Assembly (NCBI GenBank): GCA_039960995.1
Contig: JBDVKF010000064.1
Location: 124,001-188,000, forward strand
Direction: 5' to 3'
DNA length: 64,000 nt
DNA from: JABSSA01 sp039960995
Lineage (GTDB): Bacteria; Pseudomonadota; Alphaproteobacteria; Rhodobacterales; Rhodobacteraceae
The position numbers and the translations under genes were made by a program. The notes under the pieces are model-generated. The model was not told the origin of the DNA and did not search any database. It saw only the letters and a program-made list of their open reading frames with translations. Below are positions 43,964-52,691 of the stretch, piece by piece (the stretch's first letter is position 1; each line of letters begins with the position of its first letter).

Positions 43964-44908
43964 TCAAACCGGCGTAATCAATCCATTTCCCGCAAAATGC
44001 GAAGCCATATTGGCCAACATCAATTGGCCCATATCAGCGCGGGTTTCCACAGTTCCGGATGCGTGATGAGGTTGCAGCAAGACGTTGTTTAGCTCCAGAA
44101 ACCTTGGATTGATGTGCGGTTCGCCATCAAAGACGTCCAAGGCGGCGCTTCCCAGCTTACCTGTTTCTAATGCGGTCAAAAGGGCGGGTTCGTCCACGTT
44201 GGACGCGCGTGAAACGTTGATCAGCATTCCATCGGGACCCAATGCGTTCAGAACAGATGCATCCACGATGTGCCGCGTTTTCTCAGAAGCGGCCAAAGTG
44301 ACAAAAAGGAAATCGCTGTGGGTGGCCATTGACACGGCATCGCCAAAGAACTGCAGATCATGTTCGGTTCGAATTGGCTTAAGATCGCTGTACCCGATCT
44401 TCATTCCGAACCCTTGCAACCTGCGTGCAACGGCCATGCCGATGCGACCCAAACCAAGAATGCCAGCAGACCGGCCAAAAACACGCCTTTGCAGCGGGTA
44501 AAGGCCCTTTTTTTTCCATGATCCGTCGCGCACCCATGTTTCTGCGCCGTTCATGCCGCGCGACAAGGACAACATCATCGCGACGCCCAGATCTGCAACG
44601 TCTTCTGTAAGGACGTCCGGGGTATTGGTGACGTGCACATTTTGCGCCCGTGCGGCGGCCATGTCCACGCCATCAAATCCGACGCCATAGACAGCGATCA
44701 ATTCAAGGTTAGGACAAGCGGCAATCAATGGCGCGTCTGCACCAATGGACCCACGCGTTGCAATGGCGCGGATATGAGGTCCGTGTTCATTCAAGAACGC
44801 TTGTTTATCTGTCGCGCTGAAATAGGCCCGGCACTCATATGCGTCGGTTAGGACACGCATGTCACCGTCAGGAAACGGGCCCGCAAGCAGGATGATGGGT
44901 TTCGACAC
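43964..44908 (-). CDS. D-isomer-specific 2-hydroxyacid dehydrogenase
   Basis: The 314-residue NAD(P)-dependent enzyme has the Rossmann motif ILGLGRIGMAVARRL (about residues 150-165). The family residues are VSRASNVDE (arginine), ALDVFDGEPHINP (glutamate) and QPHHASGT (histidine). It resembles glyoxylate/hydroxypyruvate reductases, but substrate specificity is not visible. The start is GTG at 44908, preceded by AAAGGGCGG. It lies 63 bases downstream of urtE on the same strand and could be read from the urea-transport operon. Confidence 0.87.
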   Translation of the reverse strand: MSKPIILLAGPFPDGDMRVLTDAYECRAYFSATDKQAFLNEHGPHIRAIATRGSIGADAPLIAACPNLELIAVYGVGFDGVDMAAARAQNVHVTNTPDVLTEDVADLGVAMMLSLSRGMNGAETWVRDGSWKKKGLYPLQRRVFGRSAGILGLGRIGMAVARRLQGFGMKIGYSDLKPIRTEHDLQFFGDAVSMATHSDFLFVTLAASEKTRHIVDASVLNALGPDGMLINVSRASNVDEPALLTALETGKLGSAALDVFDGEPHINPRFLELNNVLLQPHHASGTVETRADMGQLMLANMASHFAGNGLITPV

Positions 44909-44971
44909 AGATCCGCCCTTTCACAATCGCAACCTCTGAAGGCTACGACTGAGAATGGTGAACGGCAATAG

Positions 44972-45682
44972 TCAGTGAACGGATACGCCATCCAGCAAGG
45001 TTTGACGTTCGACTTCGTGTTTTGCACCGCTCAGCTTGTTTGCGCCGCGTTCCAGCACGAAAAACCGATCCCCAAGATCGTAGGCGAAATCGAAATACTG
45101 TTCGACAAGTACGATGGCCATGTCACCACGGTCGCGCAAATGCGAAATCACACACCCAATTTGTTGGATGATGTTGGGCTGAATGCCTTCGGTCGGTTCA
45201 TCCAACAACAACACGCGAGGCTTGGCGATCAATGCACGCGCAATGGCCAGCTGTTGCTGTTGACCACCAGACAAATCACCACCGCGACGATGCAGGAATT
45301 CACGCAGGACCGGGAACAGCTCGAACATCTCATCGGGAATGAAATGTTCTGACTTTGGCAAACAGGCAAAGCCAGTTTCCATGTTTTCACGCACCGTCAG
45401 CATCGGAAAGATATCTCGCCCCTGAGGGACATAGCCGATGCCTTTTCGTGCCAATGCATGTGCCGAGGCTGTACCGATGTCTTCGTCGGCCAATATGTAT
45501 CGACCACCAGATCGGGGATGCGTCCCAGACAGAGCCTTAAGCAGGCTCGTTTTGCCGACCCCATTGGTGCCCATGACACAAGTCACTTCGCCTTGTGCCG
45601 CAGACATATCTATGCCGTTCAGGATTTGGCTGCCGCCATAGTGCAGCGTCAGACCTTCGGTTTTGATCAGTTCAGCGCCCAA
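44972..45682 (-). CDS. urtE: Urea ABC transporter ATP-binding protein UrtE
   Basis: The 236-residue LivF-type ATPase has Walker A GTNGVGKTS, signature LSGGQQQQLAIARAL and Walker B LLLDEPTEGIQPNI; the EGIQP extension is characteristic of UrtE. It energises urea uptake with UrtD. It overlaps the 3' end of urtD by 11 bases and is the last transporter gene of urtABCDE. No urease structural gene follows; a 2-hydroxyacid dehydrogenase does. Confidence 0.93.
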   Translation of the reverse strand: MGAELIKTEGLTLHYGGSQILNGIDMSAAQGEVTCVMGTNGVGKTSLLKALSGTHPRSGGRYILADEDIGTASAHALARKGIGYVPQGRDIFPMLTVRENMETGFACLPKSEHFIPDEMFELFPVLREFLHRRGGDLSGGQQQQLAIARALIAKPRVLLLDEPTEGIQPNIIQQIGCVISHLRDRGDMAIVLVEQYFDFAYDLGDRFFVLERGANKLSGAKHEVERQTLLDGVSVH

Positions 45683-46412
45683 GATACACCTCGATCACTT
45701 TTTCATCCTTTGTGACATGGTCGATCGACCCTTCGGCCAAAACCGATCCTTCGTGAAGTACGGTAACCTTGCAATCAAGGCGTCGGACAAATTCCATGTC
45801 GTGTTCCACAACCACAACCGCACGCGTTTTTGCAGCCTCGCGCAGAATATCGGTGGTGTGCTCACGTTCGGACGGGGTCATTCCCGCGGCAGGTTCATCG
45901 ACCAATAACAAACGCGGTTCTTGCGCCAACAACATTCCGATCTCGAGCCATTGTTTTTGACCATGGCTTAATTCGCCGGCCTTGCGATGCAACGCAGATG
46001 ACAGCCCAATTTCGTCGGCCAGGTTTGACACGCGATCATGGTCTTCGGGTGACGGTTTGAACATCAGCACGGCAAAGGGTCCGCGGTTTTTCTTGAGGGC
46101 CAGCATCAAATTGTCTGCAACGGATTGATCTTCAAAGACAGTGGGGCGTTGGAATTTTCGACCGACGCCTGCCTGCGCAATCTTTGCTTCGGACATGCGC
46201 AGCAAGGACATGCTTTTGTCGCCATAGACAATGTGGCCTTGGTCGGGGCGCGTTTTGCCGGTTATGATATCCATAAAGGTCGTTTTGCCAGCGCCATTGG
46301 GCCCGATGACAGCGCGCAGCTCTTTTTCGGCGATCTGGAACGACAGGTTGTTGATGGCTTTGAAGCCGTCAAAGGAAACAGAAACACCTGACACTTCTAA
46401 AAGCGTGCTCAT
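45672..46412 (-). CDS. urtD: Urea ABC transporter ATP-binding protein UrtD
   Basis: The 246-residue LivG-type ATPase has Walker A GPNGAGKTT, an atypical signature LSHGQKQWLEIGMLL and Walker B LLVDEPAAGMTPSE, followed by VVVEHDMEFVRRL. The LSHGQ signature is normal for UrtD. It overlaps urtC by 4 bases upstream and urtE by 11 bases downstream. It works in the cytoplasm on the UrtB-UrtC permease. Confidence 0.93.
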   Translation of the reverse strand: MSTLLEVSGVSVSFDGFKAINNLSFQIAEKELRAVIGPNGAGKTTFMDIITGKTRPDQGHIVYGDKSMSLLRMSEAKIAQAGVGRKFQRPTVFEDQSVADNLMLALKKNRGPFAVLMFKPSPEDHDRVSNLADEIGLSSALHRKAGELSHGQKQWLEIGMLLAQEPRLLLVDEPAAGMTPSEREHTTDILREAAKTRAVVVVEHDMEFVRRLDCKVTVLHEGSVLAEGSIDHVTKDEKVIEVYLGR

Positions 46413-47671
46413 TTTTCCGCCTCCGACTCACGCAATGATCCTGCGTTTGGTCCAAGGGCCGCACCGTGGCGATTTGGGGATGTCCGTTCGGATATCAAAT
46501 CGATCAAACCTCCAATGCCTTTTGGTGCAAACAAGGTCACCGCCACAAAGGACAGGCCTAACAATATGGTCCACCAGTCGACCCATTTGATTGTGTAAAA
46601 CCCAAGATTGATGTCGGGGGCTTGGCCACCCGTAAAGTAGGTCGACACAAGTGATACAAATGCCGCGCCGATCACTGCGCCATAAAGGCGACCGCGACCG
46701 CCAATGGCGACCCAAACGGCCAGGTAGATCGACGCGATGGGTGCGATTTCCGCTGGGTTGATGATGCCCGCTTGCGGATAATACAGCGCGCCAGCAATCC
46801 CCGCGATCACGGCTGTCAGTGTGAAAACAGTCAGTTTGTACGCTTCGACAGAATACCCAAGAAAGCGAATGCGCGCTTCGTCGTCGCGAATGCCGCGAAT
46901 AACGGACCCAAACTTGCCCGAAACGACCCAAGCACACAGGATATAACCCAAACCTAGCGCCAAGGCTGAGGCCAAAAAGAACCACATGGAAATGACGGAT
47001 TGAGGCGTGTCATCAAGACCCGGAAGGTTCTGAAGACCAGAAAGACCGTTATTTCCACGTAGGCCGCTGTCATTCTGGAACAGGTGCAGGGCAAGGGCCA
47101 ATGTCATCGCTTGCGTCAGGATGGACAGGTACACGCCAGTGACGCGCGATCTAAAGGCCAACCAACCGAAAACAAGGGCCAGCAATCCTGGTACGATGAC
47201 AACGGCGACCAGTTGCAGCGGCAAAGAATGCGCAAACGTCCAGATTGGCGGGATTTCCGAAGCGCCGACAACTCCGAAGATCTGGGTTGCGATCCCGTCA
47301 GTAATCTCTTGGGGTGTGGCGGGCAGTGGATTGGCCATCAGGCTGTCGATGACGATCAATTCGGTGCGGGCGTACATCAGCCACATCCCGATCGCATACC
47401 CACCGATCCCAAAGAACGCCATATGCCCCAGCGACAGAATACCAGTGTATCCCCAGACCAGATCCATAGCGAGCGCGACCAGACACAGGCACAGTGTTTT
47501 GCCAAGTGTCTTGATGAAGCTTGTTGAAATCACGCCTATGCCAAAACCTTCGGACAAGACGGTTATGCCAAGGGTGAAGACAGCGAGGCACAGCAAGAAA
47601 ATCGGAACCGACGGATGTTTGGACACAAAGGACCGTCGGGTTGGCGCGGAAAGAACGGCGTCAGTCGGCAT
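46409..47671 (-). CDS. urtC: Urea ABC transporter permease UrtC
   Basis: The 420-residue LivM-type permease has about ten hydrophobic segments and the LivM pattern GYTGILSLGHMAFFGIGGYAIG (split around the loop) and RDDEARIRFLGYSVEAYKLTVF. A C-terminal basic tail lies in the cytoplasm. It starts four bases after the urtB stop, read leftward. UrtC pairs with UrtB to form the membrane channel for urea and related short amides. Confidence 0.93.
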   Translation of the reverse strand: MPTDAVLSAPTRRSFVSKHPSVPIFLLCLAVFTLGITVLSEGFGIGVISTSFIKTLGKTLCLCLVALAMDLVWGYTGILSLGHMAFFGIGGYAIGMWLMYARTELIVIDSLMANPLPATPQEITDGIATQIFGVVGASEIPPIWTFAHSLPLQLVAVVIVPGLLALVFGWLAFRSRVTGVYLSILTQAMTLALALHLFQNDSGLRGNNGLSGLQNLPGLDDTPQSVISMWFFLASALALGLGYILCAWVVSGKFGSVIRGIRDDEARIRFLGYSVEAYKLTVFTLTAVIAGIAGALYYPQAGIINPAEIAPIASIYLAVWVAIGGRGRLYGAVIGAAFVSLVSTYFTGGQAPDINLGFYTIKWVDWWTILLGLSFVAVTLFAPKGIGGLIDLISERTSPNRHGAALGPNAGSLRESEAEK

Positions 47672-47674
47672 GGA

Positions 47675-49639
47675 TCAAGCCTCGGCTGCGCGGCCTTTGA
47701 GGGCAATGATACCCCGAGGCCGGAACTGGATGAACAGGATGATGAAGAGGATCATGTAGGTTTGTGCGGCAAGGGTGTTCGATGGGTTCAACCATTCGAT
47801 TCCCTTTTGCAACGTTCCAACCAACGTGGCCCCAAGAAGCGTGCCCCAGATATTGCCAACGCCCCCCACAACAACGGTCATGAAAGACTGCACAATGTAA
47901 TCAGCGCCCATTTCCGAAGTCACCTTGGCATAAAGCCCGATGGCGACACCGGCGATGCCCGCGATGCCGGAGCCAAACCCAAAGGTCAGCATGTTGATGC
48001 GGTCCGGGTTGATCCCCATTGATGCGGCCATACGCGGGTTTTGCGTTACAGCGCGGACTTCCAATCCCAAGCGCGTGCGGTTCATCACGATCAGGAACAG
48101 GGCAAGAAACAGCAGAGCCAGGACAAAGATAGCGATCCGGATATAGCTGATGGACACCACGTCATTGATGAACAGCGACCCATCCAACCAATCGGGTGAT
48201 GTCAGCGGTCGGGCTTGGGTGCCAAAGATATTCTTGGCCAATTGTTGCAGAGCGATGGAAATACCAAACGTGGCCAACAGTGTTTCCAGTGGACGATGAT
48301 ACAGATGGCGGATCACCAAGCGTTCCATTGCAACACCAGCGGCAAAGGTCACCGCAAAGGCCAATGGCAACGCGACAATGATCGACACCGTGTAATCCGG
48401 AATGATTTGTTGAACGACATACCCGGTATAGGCGCCCATCATGATGAATTCGCCATGGGCCATGTTGATGACGCGCATCACACCAAATGTAATGGCCAGC
48501 CCAATCGCCGCCAGAAAATAGATCGACCCCAAGGACAGCGCATCCAATACCAGATCAAATGTCTGGTTTAGAGCAAGGCGCGATTCAATCGCTGCCAGCG
48601 CTGTTTCGGCGGCTTTGGCGACGTCTGGGGGCGCACCGATATAGATCTGATAAAATGTGTGAGCTGCAAGAATGGTGTCGACATCCTCAGGCGTAGGCGA
48701 GGGGGCCGCTTTGCCCAAATCGACCAGAGCGTCATAGGCTGCTTGCCGTGCTGCGTTTGTGTTTAACGATGCAACCTGCACGCCTGCAATTTCTGCGCCA
48801 TCGATGTTGGCAATCAGCGTTTCGCGTTGATCTTGAAGGCTGATCAAACGCGCGGCTAATTCCGCAGCGACCAATGTTTCGTATGCGTCTTCAACGCTCA
48901 GCACATCGTTGCCCGGTTCAATCACGCCTGCTAAATCAGGACGGTCTGGCAGCGTTTCTGCGGCTTCGATCTTGAGAACTGTCAAAGGGGTCAGTGCGGC
49001 GCGTAAATCGACACCCAAATCCGCAGAATAGCTTTCAATAGCCGTAATGCGTTCTTCGTCCGTTTCGCCAAATTGAATGGTCAACAACCGTTCAAGCCGT
49101 TGCTTGCGCGCCTTCAATGCGGGATCGATTTCGGTTTCGACCGACGCACGCAATGCAGACAAGTGCGATGGTTCTGCGTCGCGTTCAATTGCTGTCAAAG
49201 CGGTTGCGCGGGTGACCGGATCCGGGGCGTTGAGCTGGAACTGGACCAATGCGGCGCCGATCAAGCTGCGGACACCTGAATTGGGTTTTAATTGTTTGAA
49301 TGCTTTGTCTTCGATTTCACCCAAATCTGATGCATCAGACACATCAAAGATACGGATTGTCTTGCGGTCTATTTCTTCGGCGAAAACAAAAAGACCGGTG
49401 TCTTTGTTGCGCCAAAGTTCTTTTGCTTGCCAACGTTCCAAGACGGTTTGCGCTTGGGCCAGTCCACTGGATGCCAATGCATCGATGGCGGGTTGAATTG
49501 TTTTGCGCGACCCTTTTGCAATGACGTCCCCATGTGCTTGCAGCATTTGCTGAATAGGCGTGTCTGGGGTTTGGGCTTGCGCAACAGACGCAGCAAGAAT
49601 GAACAGGCACATACAGGCCTGTCGAATAGCGCAAAACAT
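47675..49639 (-). CDS. urtB: Urea ABC transporter permease UrtB with long N-terminal domain
   Basis: The 654-residue protein has a signal peptide (MFCAIRQACMCLFILAASVAQA), then about 330 residues of helical, soluble and presumably periplasmic sequence. The LivH-type permease domain starts near residue 365 at LDALSLGSIYFLAAIGLAITFG and includes VINMAHGEFIMMGAYTGY. UrtB proteins commonly carry such an N-terminal extension, whose role is unclear; this one is long. A GC-rich hairpin separates it from urtA. Membrane partner is UrtC. Confidence 0.92.
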   Translation of the reverse strand: MFCAIRQACMCLFILAASVAQAQTPDTPIQQMLQAHGDVIAKGSRKTIQPAIDALASSGLAQAQTVLERWQAKELWRNKDTGLFVFAEEIDRKTIRIFDVSDASDLGEIEDKAFKQLKPNSGVRSLIGAALVQFQLNAPDPVTRATALTAIERDAEPSHLSALRASVETEIDPALKARKQRLERLLTIQFGETDEERITAIESYSADLGVDLRAALTPLTVLKIEAAETLPDRPDLAGVIEPGNDVLSVEDAYETLVAAELAARLISLQDQRETLIANIDGAEIAGVQVASLNTNAARQAAYDALVDLGKAAPSPTPEDVDTILAAHTFYQIYIGAPPDVAKAAETALAAIESRLALNQTFDLVLDALSLGSIYFLAAIGLAITFGVMRVINMAHGEFIMMGAYTGYVVQQIIPDYTVSIIVALPLAFAVTFAAGVAMERLVIRHLYHRPLETLLATFGISIALQQLAKNIFGTQARPLTSPDWLDGSLFINDVVSISYIRIAIFVLALLFLALFLIVMNRTRLGLEVRAVTQNPRMAASMGINPDRINMLTFGFGSGIAGIAGVAIGLYAKVTSEMGADYIVQSFMTVVVGGVGNIWGTLLGATLVGTLQKGIEWLNPSNTLAAQTYMILFIILFIQFRPRGIIALKGRAAEA

Positions 49640-49660
49640 GTTTTTGATTTCCGTCGTGGC

Positions 49661-49687
49661 GAGGAGGCAGGCGAACCCGCCCCCTGC
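49661..49687 (-). other. GC-rich hairpin between urtA and urtB
   Basis: The sequence can fold with core pairs GGCG/CGCC around GGTT and outer GCAGG/CCTGC pairs with a small bulge. It lies in the 56-base gap after urtA without a T-tract. It could protect the urtA message or reduce read-through so that the binding protein is made in excess; this is inference. Confidence 0.4.
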
Positions 49688-49695
49688 TGATTAAT

Positions 49696-50979
49696 TTAGT
49701 AGTTGGATTTGATCTGTACACACGACGATGTTTGCGTGTTGTACATCCCACAGCCCAATTCGGCCCAGTCAGACTTGAGCACAGCAGATTCTGGCAAGAA
49801 GTCTGTCCATGCGTCGCCGTTTACTTCTTCAGTTTGGCTGATGATGTCGAATTGACCGTCATCCTGAATTTCACCAATCAGAACTGGTTTAGCCAAGTGG
49901 TGGTTTGGCAGCATGATAGCAGTACCACCTGTCAGGTTCGGGAATTCCTGACCGTACATTGCTGTGCGAACGGCATCTACGCCTGTTGTTCCAGCTGCTG
50001 TGGCTGCGTTCACCCACATGTTGAAGCCGATATAGTGTGCTTCCATCGGGTCGTTTGTTACGCGCTCTTCACCCATGCGGGCTTTCCATGCGTCGACCCA
50101 TGCTTCGTTTGCATCGGACTCTGCAGATTGGAAATAGTTCCAAGCAGCCAAGTGACCAACCAAGTTTGTTGTGTCCAAACCGGCCAATTCTTCTTCACCA
50201 ACAGAGAATGCAACAACAGGGATGTCGTCTGCGGAAATACCTGCGGCCGCGAGCTCTTTGTAGAACCCTACATTTGCGTCACCGTTGATCGTTGAGATAA
50301 CGCCAACTTTTTTGCCGTCAGCACCCAGTGCCACAACGTCAGCAACAATCTTGGACCAATCGGAATGACCGAACGGAGTATAGTTCACAAAGATGTCGTC
50401 CGCCGCGATACCTTTTTGCTGCAAGTAGCTTTCAAGGATGTTGTTGGTTGTACGTGGGTACACATAGTCTGTGCCCAACAGCGCGAATTTCTCGACGCCC
50501 AGCTCTTCTAGGAAGTAGTCTGTCGCTGGGATGGCCTGCTGGTTTGGAGCAGCACCGGTGTAAAAGACGTTTTTCGAGCTTTCTTCGCCTTCATACTGCA
50601 CAGGGTAGAAGAGCAAGCCGTTTAGTTCTTCGATGACCGGAAGAACGGATTTGCGAGACACGGATGTCCAGTTTCCGAAAATCACGTCGACTTCGTGGAC
50701 GGTCAAAAGTTCGCGTGCTTTTTCAGCAAACAAGGGCCAGTCGGATGCGGGATCAACGACGACTGCTTCTAGTTGGCAGCCCAATACACCGCCATTTGCA
50801 TTCTGCTGCTCGACGAGCATTTCCATCGTATCTTTCAAAGTGGTCTCGGAGATAGCCATTGTCCCAGACAATGAATGCAAAACGCCGACCTTGATCGGGC
50901 AGTCTTGGGCCATAGCTGGCGCGGAAAGTGACAATAGTGCAGCGGCAGCTGCTGATAGTGTAAGGTGTTGCTTTTTCAT
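49696..50979 (-). CDS. urtA: Urea ABC transporter substrate-binding protein UrtA
   Basis: The 427-residue periplasmic protein has a signal peptide (MKKQHLTLSAAAAALLSLSAPAMA) and the UrtA pattern: IKVGVLHSLSGTMAISETTLKD, GNWTSVSRKSVLPVIEE and FYPVQYEGEESSKNVFYTGAAPNQQ, read in parts. It binds urea or short amides and delivers them to UrtBC. The start at 50979 is chosen for the signal peptide. It is the first gene of the leftward urtABCDE set; the 376 bases upstream should hold the promoter. Confidence 0.95.
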   Translation of the reverse strand: MKKQHLTLSAAAAALLSLSAPAMAQDCPIKVGVLHSLSGTMAISETTLKDTMEMLVEQQNANGGVLGCQLEAVVVDPASDWPLFAEKARELLTVHEVDVIFGNWTSVSRKSVLPVIEELNGLLFYPVQYEGEESSKNVFYTGAAPNQQAIPATDYFLEELGVEKFALLGTDYVYPRTTNNILESYLQQKGIAADDIFVNYTPFGHSDWSKIVADVVALGADGKKVGVISTINGDANVGFYKELAAAGISADDIPVVAFSVGEEELAGLDTTNLVGHLAAWNYFQSAESDANEAWVDAWKARMGEERVTNDPMEAHYIGFNMWVNAATAAGTTGVDAVRTAMYGQEFPNLTGGTAIMLPNHHLAKPVLIGEIQDDGQFDIISQTEEVNGDAWTDFLPESAVLKSDWAELGCGMYNTQTSSCVQIKSNY

Positions 50980-51231
50980 TGCATATTCCCTGTGCGGGGT
51001 GTGCGGTACGCAATCGGTACATAGTGTCGGACTTGTATTCAAAGCCAGTCTCCGCATACTGCTATCCCACGCATTAAGTTGCGTCGTGCGATGGTGTGAG
51101 ATCTACCAGGACCGCGCCATCGCACATTCTTTCGCTGACGGATCATCGCCAACGCCGTTAACATTCTCGGGAATCCGGGCCACGTGAAGTTCCGAGATGT
51201 TGGGGGCAGGTGTTTTGTGAAGACGTGATTG

Positions 51232-51247
51232 TTTTTTGCGCAAAAAA
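51232..51247. promoter_or_regulatory. Palindrome TTTTTTGCGCAAAAAA upstream of urtA
   Basis: This is a perfect 16-bp palindrome with no spacer, about 250 bases upstream of the urtA start. It could be a protein-binding site or a bent AT-rich element. The lack of a loop argues against an RNA hairpin. Confidence 0.35.
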
Positions 51248-51293
51248 GTATCGACCGCCTGATTTTTGAGCATCCATGAGTCGCGGAACGATG

Positions 51294-51331
51294 AAAAAAG
51301 AAGCCCATGGCTGAATTCATCAACCATGGGC
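51294..51331 (-). terminator. Rho-independent terminator after the Gfo/Idh gene
   Basis: On the minus strand GCCCATGG and CCATGGGC form a perfect 8-bp stem around a 13-base loop, followed by TTCTTTTTT. It lies 25 bases after the stop of the leftward oxidoreductase gene and marks the end of the long catabolic locus. Confidence 0.85.
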
Positions 51332-51355
51332 GAGCAGAATTTATGCAACTTTAGG

Positions 51356-52501
51356 TTAGGAGTTGATTTTGACCCATGCTGAATTGCGTTTTGATGATTG
51401 GACACATGCTGTCACAAACTGGACGCCGCGCAATCCATCCTGCACTGTCGGATAGGTTAACCCATCAGGTGCAGCGGACCCATCTCGTTTGGCAACGATC
51501 GCATCTGCAGCTTCAGAATAGATGTTGGCAAAGCCCTCCAGATAGCCTTCTGGATGTCCGGGCGGAACGCGCGACATCCGTGCAGCAGCATCCCCAGCAC
51601 CAGCGCCATTCCGCGTGATCAGGCGTTTTGGTTTTCCGAAGGGTGTGTACCAAAGATAATTGGGATCTTCTTGCGACCATTCCAAACCACCTTTGTCCCC
51701 GTATACCCGCAGGCGAAGCGCGTTTTCATTGCCGGGTGCAACCTGCGACGACCACAGCATCCCGCGTGCACCACCATCAAATCGCATCATGACATGGGCA
51801 TTGTCGTCCACTTGTCGACCTGGGACAAAGGCTTGTAAGTCTGCCGCTAGGCTCTCGACTGTAAGGTTTGTCACGAAACAGGCCAGATTAAAGGCATGTG
51901 TTCCGATATCTCCGGTCGATCCACCGGCACCTGATCGTTCGGGATCGGTGCGCCATTCCGCTTGTTTGAATTCCTGGTGTTCGGTCAACCAATCTTGAGG
52001 GTATTCCACCTGAACAACACGGATTGTCCCGATGTCACCATTCTGGATCATTTCCCGCGCCTGACGCACCATCGGATAGCCGGTGTAGTTATGTGTCAGT
52101 ATAAATAGAGCGTCGGATTGTTCCGCAGCCTTCACCAGTTTCTTTGCGTCCGCCAAATTGGATGTCAAAGGCTTGTCGCAAATCACGTGAATGCCGCGCT
52201 TTAAGAACTCGCGCGCGGCCGCATAATGGACGTGGTTGGGTGTGACGATTGAAACGGCATCTATTCCGTTTTTCAAACGCGCTTCGCGCATGGCCATGGA
52301 TTTGAAATCGTCATAGACGCGCGACAACCCAAGTGCTGCACCACTGGCGCGTGATTTTTCTGGTGTTGATGACAAGGCCCCGGCGACAAGTTCATATCTG
52401 TTATCAATACGCGAAGCGATGCGATGGACAGCGCCGATGAACGCATCGTTCCCTCCACCGACCATGCCAAGACGAATGCGTCCTTGGTCTGTTCCGGTCA
52501 T
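51356..52501 (-). CDS. Gfo/Idh/MocA-family oxidoreductase
   Basis: The 381-residue NAD(P)-dependent enzyme has the Rossmann motif GMVGGGNDAFIGAVHR near the N-terminus and the family catalytic lysine-proline motif as CDKPLTSNLADAK (about residue 105). The histidine region GDIGTHAFNLACF is near residue 195. Family members oxidise sugars, inositols or glycosides, often at C3. GGAGGA precedes the ATG. It is the last gene of the leftward locus, 175 bases after the isomerase gene, with a terminator-like hairpin between, so it may be expressed at a lower level. Confidence 0.9.
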   Translation of the reverse strand: MTGTDQGRIRLGMVGGGNDAFIGAVHRIASRIDNRYELVAGALSSTPEKSRASGAALGLSRVYDDFKSMAMREARLKNGIDAVSIVTPNHVHYAAAREFLKRGIHVICDKPLTSNLADAKKLVKAAEQSDALFILTHNYTGYPMVRQAREMIQNGDIGTIRVVQVEYPQDWLTEHQEFKQAEWRTDPERSGAGGSTGDIGTHAFNLACFVTNLTVESLAADLQAFVPGRQVDDNAHVMMRFDGGARGMLWSSQVAPGNENALRLRVYGDKGGLEWSQEDPNYLWYTPFGKPKRLITRNGAGAGDAAARMSRVPPGHPEGYLEGFANIYSEAADAIVAKRDGSAAPDGLTYPTVQDGLRGVQFVTACVQSSKRNSAWVKINS

Positions 52502-52649
52502 TTATGAATCCTCCGAATTACTATGCACTGTGTGATTTGCTTTACAGAAGTTGCGATTGCTTCGCGCGGACCCTGCCAACATGAGAGAAGAAGGATTTAA
52601 AGACCTTTTGACAAATGGAGTCATTGGTCGAGAAGCCGTGAACGAAGCG

Positions 52650-52691
52650 AAAAAGCCATTCTGGGTGGCCTGACATTTACGTCAGGCCCAG
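52650..52691 (-). terminator. Terminator-like hairpin containing the isomerase stop codon
   Basis: GGCCTGAC (52667-52674) and GTCAGGCC (52681-52688) pair perfectly around ATTTAC, with partial extension on both sides. The TAA stop of the isomerase gene lies in the loop region. A TTTTTC stretch follows on the minus strand within 8-15 bases. It may partly stop transcription before the Gfo/Idh gene. Confidence 0.6.

Larger units (their letters stand above)
50980..51355. other. Gene-free stretch upstream of urtA
   Basis: This 376-base gap has no convincing gene; short frames here have no family features. It contains a 16-bp palindrome at 51232-51247 and a hairpin with T-tract at 51294-51331. The urtA promoter should lie here, but I could not identify a clear sigma-54 (GG-N10-GC) or NtrC site by eye. 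Confidence 0.6.

Noticed and set aside
51039..51323. 94-codon frame in the gap upstream of urtA
   Set aside because: It has no ribosome-binding site or family features, and it spans the 16-bp palindrome and the terminator hairpin.
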